6,072 nucleotides of DNA from Penumbrarchaeum sp964445525. Lineage in GTDB: Archaea; Thermoplasmatota; Penumbrarchaeia; Penumbrarchaeales; Penumbrarchaeaceae. The DNA lies in NCBI GenBank assembly GCA_964445525.1, contig CAYULA010000079.1:1-6072 (forward strand), given 5' to 3'. The translations under genes were made by a program, and so were the position numbers. The notes beneath the pieces are model-generated. The model made no database searches. It was not told the origin of the DNA and saw only the letters and a list, made by a program, of their open reading frames with translations. This document shows positions 1 to 4,647 of the stretch, one piece after another (the first letter of the stretch is position 1; each line of letters starts with the position of its first letter).

Positions 1-12
1 TTTGCGAAACAA

Positions 13-426
13 TTAAATCGGATTTAAGACATTTGAGATGTGCGGAAAGTAAGATGAATCATTATTTAGATCAATAAATGCAGCCTCCGGTCGACTATAC
101 TCAATATTTGTATCAGATAATCTATAATTGGTAAAATTTTGAAAATGAAATCCAGATGATATTTTAATAAAAACATTAAATAACGAATCTTCAGTTTCTT
201 CTACCGAATATATATCTAAAAGACCATCATTATTAAAATCAAGAATTGAATGATATATACAAGGAGTTATGTTGATTTCCATTGAAGGTTTTATAAATAC
301 GATATCTTCAACGGGAAGAAAATCACAACAACCACATTCATCCTCTTCATCCGAATGTATACATCCACTACCAAATATAATCGATATAATAATAATACTA
401 ATGAGAACCTTATTATTTCCAATCAT
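13..426 (-). CDS. Short FG-GAP/VCBS-type lipoprotein, probably truncated
   Basis: Predicted secreted lipoprotein of 137 residues. Residues 1-21 form a short basic start followed by an Ile-rich hydrophobic stretch ending in GSG before Cys22, a lipobox-like cleavage site. A Cys cluster (C31, C33, C34) and acidic residues follow. Residues 63-71 read DFNNDGLLD, the D-x-N-x-D-G-x-x-D calcium-binding signature of FG-GAP/VCBS beta-propeller repeats, which are often found on cell-surface proteins. A second copy begins at 119 (DLNND) but lacks the following Gly and final Asp, and a stop comes 14 residues after D123. Family members usually carry several repeats and run to hundreds of residues, so this one is probably cut short. 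One other minus-strand frame stays open from there to the window edge, but its translation is not repeat-like. The gene is far more AT-rich than the genes to its right and has its own TATA box. The lipoprotein call is fairly sure; the function is unknown. Confidence 0.6.
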   Translation of the reverse strand: MIGNNKVLISIIIISIIFGSGCIHSDEEDECGCCDFLPVEDIVFIKPSMEINITPCIYHSILDFNNDGLLDIYSVEETEDSLFNVFIKISSGFHFQNFTNYRLSDTNIEYSRPEAAFIDLNNDSSYFPHISNVLNPI

Positions 427-465
427 TGTATCTTTAGTATTTTAGAAGTATTTGAATATTCCTTT

Positions 466-474
466 CATATAAAC
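466..474 (-). promoter_or_regulatory. TATA box of the lipoprotein gene
   Basis: The minus strand reads GTTTATATG, a good archaeal TATA box. A start about 27 bases downstream would fall near 443, giving a leader of about 17 bases before the ATG at 426. No clear Shine-Dalgarno sequence lies in that leader. The box is flanked by an 8-base inverted repeat (TATTTGAA at 449-456, TTCAAATA at 482-489), which could be an operator but is weak evidence in such AT-rich DNA. Confidence 0.45.
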
Positions 475-639
475 AAAGATGTTCAAATATTGAAATAATA
501 TAATAATGAAAAAGTGATTTTATTTAAAATCTATGATATTTTTGATGAGAGTGTAATTAACAACTTTTATTTTTATCCGGACCTTAATAATGTCCTCCCT
601 TCTGTGATGATTGTGATTTCCATTGTAAGAGTTTAAGGA

Positions 640-716
640 AAGAGTGGCGGGATGAGGCTGCGTAGAGAGGATTGAGTGCGTTGATATAAAATTAACATCA
701 ACCTCAACCCGCCAGG
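640..716 (-). ncRNA. Candidate structured small RNA
   Basis: An inverted repeat pairs 645-657 (TGGCGGGATGAGG) with 702-714 (CCTCAACCCGCCA): 12 base pairs interrupted by a single mismatch (652/707). Read on the minus strand, a 7-bp hairpin (695-701 with 681-687, one G-U pair) would stack on it, leaving about 23 single-stranded bases (658-680) with a CCTCTC core. A minus-strand TATA box at 739-746 predicts a transcript start close to 716, right at the base of the stem. A pyrimidine-rich run (CTCTTTCC on the minus strand) follows the stem and could help end the transcript. I do not recognise it as RNase P RNA, SRP RNA, tRNA or a C/D-box RNA. An operator, or a structure active on the other strand, is an alternative. 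Confidence 0.35.
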
Positions 717-738
717 AAAATGGAATGGTCCTACGGGG

Positions 739-746
739 ATATAAAT
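739..746 (-). promoter_or_regulatory. TATA box upstream of the candidate small RNA
   Basis: The minus strand reads TTTATATC. Its centre is about 27 bases from position 716, the outer end of the 645-714 stem, so box and structure have the spacing expected of an archaeal promoter and its RNA. There is no protein start at this distance. Confidence 0.35.
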
Positions 747-765
747 TGTTGGATTTGTTGCATCC

Positions 766-773
766 TTTATATA
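766..773 (+). promoter_or_regulatory. Strong TATA box, possibly for a C-rich plus-strand RNA
   Basis: The sequence TTTATATA closely matches the archaeal TATA consensus. A plus-strand start would fall at about 796-801, exactly where the C-rich repeat block begins. The box is nearly symmetric and could instead serve the minus strand (start near 743). No good protein start follows in either direction, so any product would be non-coding RNA. Confidence 0.35.
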
Positions 774-800
774 GAATTTCTTTCACCCTAGCCCGTTCGA

Positions 801-1007
801 GGCCCCATCCCATGACCTGCCCATACCAAACACAGGTGCCCCACATCGTGACCCGGAGAGGACCTCTGGACCCGAATACAATTTCAATCCACCCCTGCCC
901 CACAATGAGACCTCCACCCCCCAAACACCCCCCACATCACAGGGGCCTCACCCTGAGACCTAAAAAACCCAAGTCGAGGCCCCAACTGTGGCCCCACGTC
1001 GAGACCT
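801..1007. repeat. Five degenerate copies of an 18-base motif
   Basis: Copies lie at 801-818, 837-854, 896-913, 944-961 and 990-1007, all in the same orientation, with an approximate plus-strand consensus RGCCCCAYNNYGAGACCT. Pairs I compared match at 13 or 14 of 18 positions (for example 944-961 against 990-1007, and 837-854 against 896-913). Start-to-start distances are 36, 59, 48 and 46 bases; they are not all multiples of three, which argues against a coding repeat. On the minus strand the copies at 944-961 and 990-1007 can each fold into a 7-bp hairpin with a 3-base loop; the two stems differ by a change that keeps pairing (U-A against U-G, A-U against G-U). The other three copies pair less well. 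An extra partial copy lies at 978-995. The function is unknown: RNA hairpins, protein-binding sites or a decayed repeat family are all possible. Confidence 0.5.
962..967 (-). terminator. T6 tract downstream of the NucS-like gene
   Basis: The minus strand has six T residues about 75 bases after the stop codon of the NucS-like gene, preceded by G-rich DNA with two GGGGCC blocks. Archaeal transcription often ends at T tracts, so this is a reasonable terminator for that gene. It also lies next to one of the 18-base repeat copies. Confidence 0.3.
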
Positions 1008-1040
1008 ATAATATCCTTCCAAATGTGAAAATATCCAGGA

Positions 1041-2141
1041 CTACTTATCAATTTCAAAACTTCTGAACTGTCTAATAATTCTCTTCAAACTCTCATATCG
1101 ATCCTCGAAATCATCAACATTGAGATAGATGGAATCCTTATATATGTCATAACCAGCAATGATCTCTTTCCCACTCTCATTCAACTCCGAAAGAATAAGG
1201 TCCTTGATCTCTTCCACATGCTTTTCATCGATCCGGTCCACATACCAGCTTACCTTGACATAGACCAATTCGCCTGAGTAGAAGGAGAACGGAAATATGG
1301 TCGGATGAATATTCTTCATGACCGGAGTAAAGGACCCATTCATCTTTCCTGTGCCCCAGTTGATAACATCCGAGATTTCCTTACAGAAATCATAGAATTT
1401 CAAGTGCTCATCTGCTCCGGATCCCAATCTCTCTTCAACCTGCTCGAAATAGCTCTCCTCACCCCACTTCTTTCTACCACTTAACTTTCTTTCAACTGCC
1501 ATATTCTTCTTCACTTCGACTCCGAAGATCCTCGGTAACATGATCTCAAAATCCTCGAATTTGTAGTGATCCAGCTCCACCGCGTAGATATCGAAATTGG
1601 AATTCTGATTGATATACACGATCAGGTCCTTCAACCTCTCGTCCATGGAATCCATTATCACGATGAACTGAAGGCTTCCGTTCAGAAGGTTGCTCCGGAT
1701 CCCGTTCAACAGTTCATTGTAACCTTCCTCATCAAGACCGAAGAATTTCATGGCCTTGTCCTGGAATCCCATCCTGAATTTTTTCTCTATCTCCATTTCG
1801 ATCCTGTCAATGAAAATATCGAAGTTGTTCGAATGCCTCCAGAGGGAAGCTCCGTAATCCAGGGCCTGAGCAACCACTCTTCTCTTGTCGGTGTTATTGT
1901 ACAATTTTGTTTCTACTATGTATATATCGCCATCCTTATCGATTGCAAGGGCATCGATGGGACCCGAATTGGTCTCGTATTCCCTGGCGACAACCAGAAG
2001 TTTTCTTTCCTCCTTTATCTCGTAGATTGGAATCGATTCGGGATTCTCGTGTATGTATTCCTGGAGATATTCTTCCTTCTCGATGGGGGACCTTTCCACA
2101 ATTTCGGCTTTCTTTCCTTTCTTTGAAATGATCATTGACAT
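1041..2141 (-). CDS. NucS-like (DUF91-type) PD-(D/E)XK nuclease-fold protein
   Basis: Protein of 366 residues. The N-terminal domain (about 15-110) carries the restriction-endonuclease-fold signature: G60-P-I-D63, a strand DGDIYIV, then E77-T-K79 and Q92 within AQALDYG. The spacing resembles NucS and DUF91 proteins (D...ExK...Q..Y), so the metal-binding and catalytic residues look intact. A strand/helix stretch (156-205) ends in MLPRIFG. A C-terminal domain (about 225-366) contains KKWGEESYFEQVEERL and NWGTGKMNGSFTP; from memory, similar sequences follow this core in other archaeal and bacterial proteins of unknown role. True NucS acts on mismatched or branched DNA with the sliding clamp, but the long, different C-terminal half means that role should not be transferred. 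A DNA-repair or defence nuclease is the best guess. The ATG at 2141 follows a good ribosome binding site, and the gene has its own TATA box. Confidence 0.75.
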   Translation of the reverse strand: MSMIISKKGKKAEIVERSPIEKEEYLQEYIHENPESIPIYEIKEERKLLVVAREYETNSGPIDALAIDKDGDIYIVETKLYNNTDKRRVVAQALDYGASLWRHSNNFDIFIDRIEMEIEKKFRMGFQDKAMKFFGLDEEGYNELLNGIRSNLLNGSLQFIVIMDSMDERLKDLIVYINQNSNFDIYAVELDHYKFEDFEIMLPRIFGVEVKKNMAVERKLSGRKKWGEESYFEQVEERLGSGADEHLKFYDFCKEISDVINWGTGKMNGSFTPVMKNIHPTIFPFSFYSGELVYVKVSWYVDRIDEKHVEEIKDLILSELNESGKEIIAGYDIYKDSIYLNVDDFEDRYESLKRIIRQFRSFEIDK

Positions 2142-2145
2142 CTAT

Positions 2146-2157
2146 TCACCCTCTCTC
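2146..2157 (-). promoter_or_regulatory. Ribosome binding site of the NucS-like gene
   Basis: The minus strand reads GAGAGAGGGTGA ending 4 bases before the ATG at 2141. The GGGTGA core matches the archaeal 16S anti-Shine-Dalgarno end and supports this start over the second ATG two codons later. Confidence 0.55.
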
Positions 2158-2183
2158 AGCTCCAAATTCATCATTGAATGGTC

Positions 2184-2193
2184 AGATATACTC
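2184..2193 (-). promoter_or_regulatory. TATA box of the NucS-like gene
   Basis: The minus strand reads GAGTATATCT. A start about 27 bases downstream falls near 2161, leaving a leader of about 20 bases that contains the GGGTGA site. It lies in the 89-base gap after the zinc-ribbon/PIN gene, so the NucS-like gene need not depend on read-through from upstream. Confidence 0.45.
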
Positions 2194-2230
2194 CTATCCC
2201 GGACAGAATTTTAGTAGATACACGAACGCC

Positions 2231-3400
2231 TCACGTATTCTTCCCTATCCATTTCTCGAGATGATCGGGCCTGACCACCTTTAAACTGATTCCATAGTTT
2301 TTCTCGAGATTATATTGGAGACCGGAATCCCAGAGGTCCCTGTCGTTGGAAACGATTGCATCTGCCTCTTCCCTGAAGGCAAGTGTTGCCACCATCTTGT
2401 CCGCATGACTGGGTTTGAGTCCCTTGTGTTTTGAAAACATGCAGTCTATCTCCCTCGGAGGATCCATCTTCACCTCCTCTATCCTCACATAATCCAATTC
2501 AAACGGAACCTGATCGATCCTCCCCCACTTCGATAGTTCAATCAACACATCAAGAGGAGCCATGAACTCCACCCTCTCATCACCGAACAAACTGGATGAA
2601 TGCCTGTTGGAGATCGCATTCGTGTCAAGAACACACGTCAGTTTCGGTTTAGTTTTTGTTCGATAATCTTCTCCAACTAATCCCTCCAGTTCCCTTATCT
2701 CTGAAGAGAGGTCCTCGGGAATATCCTTTCTTTTTGAAGAGAGAACCTTCACCTTCTCCGAGGAATGCTCCTTTTGACCTCTCAGAAATCCCCTCTCCTC
2801 ATGGATCCTCTTCAGATGTCTTTCAAGGATTTTCATGTATTCTTCTTCTGATAATTCTCCTTTTTTCTTTTTCAACAGACAGTGGATGGAGGTCCCTATC
2901 ATTCTCTGTTTCAAAGCTTCAAGATGATCCTCCCTTCTATCGGAAAGGTCAAGACAATTTGCGATCATGTATCTTACCCTGAAATCTCTTGGATATTCTC
3001 CGACGATGCTCCAGGCGATATCGATGTAATTGGTTCCCCTGAATCTCCTGAGGACCTCAACCGAAGTCAGCAGGGAGAACTTTCTCGTGTCGGGATCCCT
3101 GGAGCTTCTTTTGAGGAAATCCAGCATCTCGATCTTTTCATCCATGGTATGACCGTTCAGAAAATGATCACCGAATTCCTTTATGGACGAATGGTCATAT
3201 TCCGCAAATCTCTTCTGAAATGCGCTGGATGGGAATGGATTGATAACATTTCCGCATTTGCATTTATTCTCCTTTCCGGGTTTTACCCTGATCCTTCTCT
3301 TGCATTCACTGCATGTAACCTTCAAACCCAACTCCCCCCTGGGTATTCTGAAGTGTGTAACATGGGTAAGGACATCTCGATTGATTACCCTTTCTTGCAC
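2231..3400 (-). CDS. Zinc-ribbon / PIN-domain RNase
   Basis: Protein of 389 residues from a GTG start. Residues 30-50 form a zinc ribbon (C30-x2-C33 and C47-x-C49). Residues 60-250 are mostly charged helix with no family I recognise. The C-terminal PIN domain (about 254-385) has the usual acidic set: D259 in VLDTN, E288 in VLIELS, D334 in HADK and D353/D355 in SNDRDLW. PIN domains cut RNA using Mg or Mn, so this is probably an active RNase. The order is the reverse of Nob1, which has PIN first and the zinc ribbon after, and no small antitoxin gene is next to it, so neither Nob1 nor plain VapC fits. The TATA box at 3419-3426 predicts a transcript start near 3396, just inside the GTG start. A TTG at 3325 preceded by AGGGGGGAG would begin right before the zinc ribbon (MKVTCSEC, 364 residues) and may be the true start. 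A dyad shared with the regulator promoter lies just upstream. Confidence 0.75.
   Translation of the reverse strand: MQERVINRDVLTHVTHFRIPRGELGLKVTCSECKRRIRVKPGKENKCKCGNVINPFPSSAFQKRFAEYDHSSIKEFGDHFLNGHTMDEKIEMLDFLKRSSRDPDTRKFSLLTSVEVLRRFRGTNYIDIAWSIVGEYPRDFRVRYMIANCLDLSDRREDHLEALKQRMIGTSIHCLLKKKKGELSEEEYMKILERHLKRIHEERGFLRGQKEHSSEKVKVLSSKRKDIPEDLSSEIRELEGLVGEDYRTKTKPKLTCVLDTNAISNRHSSSLFGDERVEFMAPLDVLIELSKWGRIDQVPFELDYVRIEEVKMDPPREIDCMFSKHKGLKPSHADKMVATLAFREEADAIVSNDRDLWDSGLQYNLEKNYGISLKVVRPDHLEKWIGKNT
3332..3340 (-). promoter_or_regulatory. Ribosome binding site for an alternative TTG start of the PIN gene
   Basis: The minus strand reads AGGGGGGAG, six bases before an in-frame TTG at 3325. 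No comparable site precedes the GTG at 3400. If used, the protein would start four residues before the first zinc-ribbon cysteine. Confidence 0.35.
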
Positions 3401-3418
3401 AAGAAGTATGGTTCAACT

Positions 3419-3426
3419 GGTATATC
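3419..3426 (-). promoter_or_regulatory. TATA box of the zinc-ribbon/PIN gene
   Basis: The minus strand reads GATATACC, with a predicted transcript start near 3396. It lies 8 bases downstream of the TAACGTT dyad, so a protein on the dyad would touch the TFB recognition zone and could either recruit or block the basal factors. Confidence 0.4.
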
Positions 3427-3433
3427 GAGAATC

Positions 3434-3450
3434 TAACGTTATGAACGTTA
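3434..3450. promoter_or_regulatory. Operator candidate: perfect TAACGTT-N3-AACGTTA dyad
   Basis: The sequence TAACGTTATGAACGTTA is a perfect 7-3-7 inverted repeat immediately upstream of the PIN gene TATA box. Extending it by two bases on one side, 3436-3452 is identical (reverse complement) to 5425-5441 in the promoter of the CARF-like regulator. A dimeric winged-helix protein is the natural binder. Confidence 0.6.
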
Positions 3451-3460
3451 CAACTACCCG

Positions 3461-3466
3461 AAAAAA
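3461..3466 (-). terminator. T6 tract after the beta-grasp/unknown operon
   Basis: The minus strand has six T residues 22 bases after the stop codon of the 229-residue gene and before the PIN promoter. It fits a T-tract archaeal terminator separating the two transcription units. Confidence 0.45.
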
Positions 3467-3488
3467 CAGTTATTCGATTATTGACCGA

Positions 3489-4178
3489 TTAGATGGACGT
3501 ATTATACAGGAAAACGGTTTTCTTCATTGATTTTGTCTCTATAATATGTGTTTTTAACTCGTAATCTTTGAAATAATCTTCATTTTTCAATTTTTCAACA
3601 ATCTCGTCCAGTTTTGAAACAGCGCTATCGCTTGCAAAAAGGATCAGAAAATCAATGTTCATACCCAAAATTTTGATCTTTATCTGTTCAATTCTTCTCT
3701 CTAGGGAATCATCCGAGGAAATGAAAAGAGAATAGCTGCGAACATCATCGATCAACTTTTCCGTGAAACGAATAATGTCCTTCTTTCCAACATCCAGACC
3801 TACCAGGTCATTGATGAACTGAGTGAATATTCCGTTTTGAACCATCTCGGCTATGTGAACACCATCTCTCCCATGTGCGGCATAAATGTTATCCTTCAAT
3901 TTGTGAAGTTCATCTTTGTCATCTTCCAATTTCCTCAAACTGATTCCTGAAAGGATGAGTGGCTTCAGTTTCCTGTCGTTGATATAGTCCGAGATGATCT
4001 TCCATTCCTGGGATTTTTTGGAATCCTTTACAATATCGATATGCCTCTCATCTTCGATAAAGGAATATTTCTTATCTACAACACCCTTGGCATAAGCTTT
4101 TATCTGATCCTTCGTCCAGTTCAGAGTTCCCTGAGCGTATCCCTGAGCTACCTTTATGAAAGGATCGTCTTCACTCAA
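3489..4178 (-). CDS. Unrecognised protein coupled to a beta-grasp protein
   Basis: Protein of 229 residues; I do not recognise the family. Residues 1-145 are predicted mainly helical and charged, with an AAHGRDGVHIAEMVQNG segment (100-116) that looks conserved in style. Residues 146-229 alternate strands and helices (SYSLFIS, a helix at 157-171, DFLILFAS, a helix at 185-200, then YELKTHIIET and KKTVFLYN), suggesting a small alpha/beta domain. There is no signal peptide, membrane segment, Cys cluster or obvious catalytic motif, so it is probably cytosolic. The start is a TTG whose last two bases form part of the upstream gene's stop (TTGA overlap), with GGGGA about six bases ahead; no ATG or GTG in this frame gives a better start. 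Such overlap points to coupled translation and a shared job with the beta-grasp protein, perhaps as its partner or target. Confidence 0.7.
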   Translation of the reverse strand: MSEDDPFIKVAQGYAQGTLNWTKDQIKAYAKGVVDKKYSFIEDERHIDIVKDSKKSQEWKIISDYINDRKLKPLILSGISLRKLEDDKDELHKLKDNIYAAHGRDGVHIAEMVQNGIFTQFINDLVGLDVGKKDIIRFTEKLIDDVRSYSLFISSDDSLERRIEQIKIKILGMNIDFLILFASDSAVSKLDEIVEKLKNEDYFKDYELKTHIIETKSMKKTVFLYNTSI

Positions 4179-4441
4179 AAGGCATCCCCGTATTCTTCAA
4201 AATAGGAAGCAATACTGAATGGATTGTCATTTATGATTATTGTACTTCCCGGAAAAATTGCCATATCCTTCAGGGTGACATCAAGATCTGTATACTTGTC
4301 TTTGACCCTCTTTCCATTCTGGTTGATGATATATTCTCCGTCGACATCATAACCCAATTCCTGTAACAAGGAGACTTTTGTGTCTCTTGAAAGCCTTTTG
4401 ATAGACACGAACTGCATCAACTTCACCCTCAGGTTACGCAT
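4175..4441 (-). CDS. Small beta-grasp (ubiquitin/MoaD-like) protein
   Basis: Protein of 88 residues. The order of elements resembles a beta-grasp fold: N-terminal strands (LRVKL, FVSIKRL), a helix (TKVSLLQELGY), a strand (EYIIN), a turn with a basic strand (NGKRVKD), then TLKDMAIFPGSTIIIND. The last part mirrors the ubiquitin pattern of TLSDY, a short turn and a final strand. A 16-residue tail (73-88) follows and ends in GDAF, not the Gly-Gly used for thiocarboxylation or conjugation, so it is unlikely to be a sulfur carrier or a classical modifier as encoded. It may be a binding or assembly domain. The reading is by eye, without a structure search. Two starts compete: ATG at 4441, close to the predicted transcript start, and ATG at 4417 (80 residues), which has GAGGGTGA five bases upstream. 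It is first in an operon with the coupled 229-residue protein. Confidence 0.6.
   Translation of the reverse strand: MRNLRVKLMQFVSIKRLSRDTKVSLLQELGYDVDGEYIINQNGKRVKDKYTDLDVTLKDMAIFPGSTIIINDNPFSIASYFEEYGDAF
4423..4430 (-). promoter_or_regulatory. Ribosome binding site favouring the ATG at 4417
   Basis: The minus strand reads GAGGGTGA, five bases before the ATG at 4417, an ideal archaeal spacing. The first ATG at 4441 has only a weak CAGG directly against it. Choosing 4417 would shorten the first beta strand of the beta-grasp protein, so the fold argues slightly the other way. Confidence 0.4.
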
Positions 4442-4468
4442 CCTGCTTATGAACCAAGGTCATTGTTC

Positions 4469-4477
4469 TATATTATT
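4469..4477 (-). promoter_or_regulatory. TATA box of the beta-grasp operon
   Basis: The minus strand reads AATAATATA. A transcript start near 4446 is predicted: a 5-base leader to the ATG at 4441, or about 29 bases to the ATG at 4417. No copy of the TAACGTT dyad is present, only a poor half-site resemblance around 4497-4506. Confidence 0.4.
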
Positions 4478-4553
4478 ACTTCCCTCGGAATAAACATTGA
4501 ACGGTTTTCTGGCTTCTTTTTAAATGAGGTTGAATGTTATTTATTTATTTCTC

Positions 4554-4559
4554 AAAAAA
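4554..4559 (-). terminator. T6 tract downstream of the CARF-like regulator
   Basis: Six T residues on the minus strand about 90 bases after the regulator's stop, downstream of a nested stem-loop (4593-4649) that overlaps the stop codon. It is a plausible transcript end, followed by the beta-grasp operon's own promoter. Confidence 0.35.
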
Positions 4560-4647
4560 TGCTCACCATGGATGTATTGAACTCTCCTTTGAAATCCAGA
4601 ATACTTCATATCCCATGTTTTGACAACATATATGCTCAATGCCTGGA

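Larger units (their letters stand above)
427..1040. other. 614-base intergenic region without a credible protein gene
   Basis: Open frames exist on both strands (minus 520-924, plus 725-1066), but they overlap each other. Their translations are low-complexity Gly/Trp- or Pro/His/Arg-rich and resemble no family I know. The plus-strand one also runs into the 3' end of the NucS-like gene. The stretch falls into three parts: an AT-rich segment (about 490-600) in which I see nothing, a strong stem-loop (645-714), and a C-rich repeat block (797-1010). Promoter-like TATA sequences lie between the last two parts, so one or more non-coding RNAs are plausible. Confidence 0.6.
4442..4647. other. Intergenic region between the regulator and the beta-grasp operon
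   Basis: AT-rich, 206 bases. It carries the beta-grasp operon promoter (4469-4477), a T6 tract (4554-4559) and a nested inverted repeat after the regulator gene (AATCCAG at 4593-4599 with CTGGATT at 4643-4649, enclosing ATGTT/AACAT at 4615-4629). The plus-strand open frame starting here runs into the regulator gene and looks like a shadow. Confidence 0.5.

Noticed and set aside
604..610. Perfect box C sequence (GTGATGA) of a C/D-box RNA
   Set aside because: No CTGA box D or suitable closing stem is found within the usual distance downstream.
791..806. tRNA T-loop-like GTTCGAG flanked by C-rich sequence
   Set aside because: The flanking bases cannot form the T stem, and no acceptor, D or anticodon arm is present.
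520..924. Minus-strand open frame of 134 codons
   Set aside because: Its translation is Gly/Trp-rich at the start and otherwise unlike any protein. It crosses the strong stem-loop and repeat block and overlaps another open frame on the opposite strand.
801..1007. CRISPR array
   Set aside because: The repeat is only 18 bases, copies match at 13-14 of 18 positions, and the distances between copies are irregular.
725..1066. Plus-strand open frame of 113 codons, rich in Pro, His and Arg
   Set aside because: This is the expected by-product of C-rich repeats. The repeat spacing is not a multiple of three and the frame runs into the 3' end of the NucS-like gene.
1566..2131. Plus-strand open frames opposite the NucS-like gene
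   Set aside because: They mirror the coding sequence of a gene with clear catalytic motifs, a ribosome binding site and a promoter on the other strand.
2656..3530. Plus-strand open frames opposite the zinc-ribbon/PIN gene
   Set aside because: They are antisense shadows without motifs. The minus strand carries the complete PIN acidic set and the zinc ribbon.
4491..4507. Third copy of the TAACGTT dyad upstream of the beta-grasp operon
   Set aside because: Only one half (TGAACGGT) resembles the site and the spacing is off by a base or more. It sits at a similar distance from its TATA box, so it deserves a look only if the consensus is refined.
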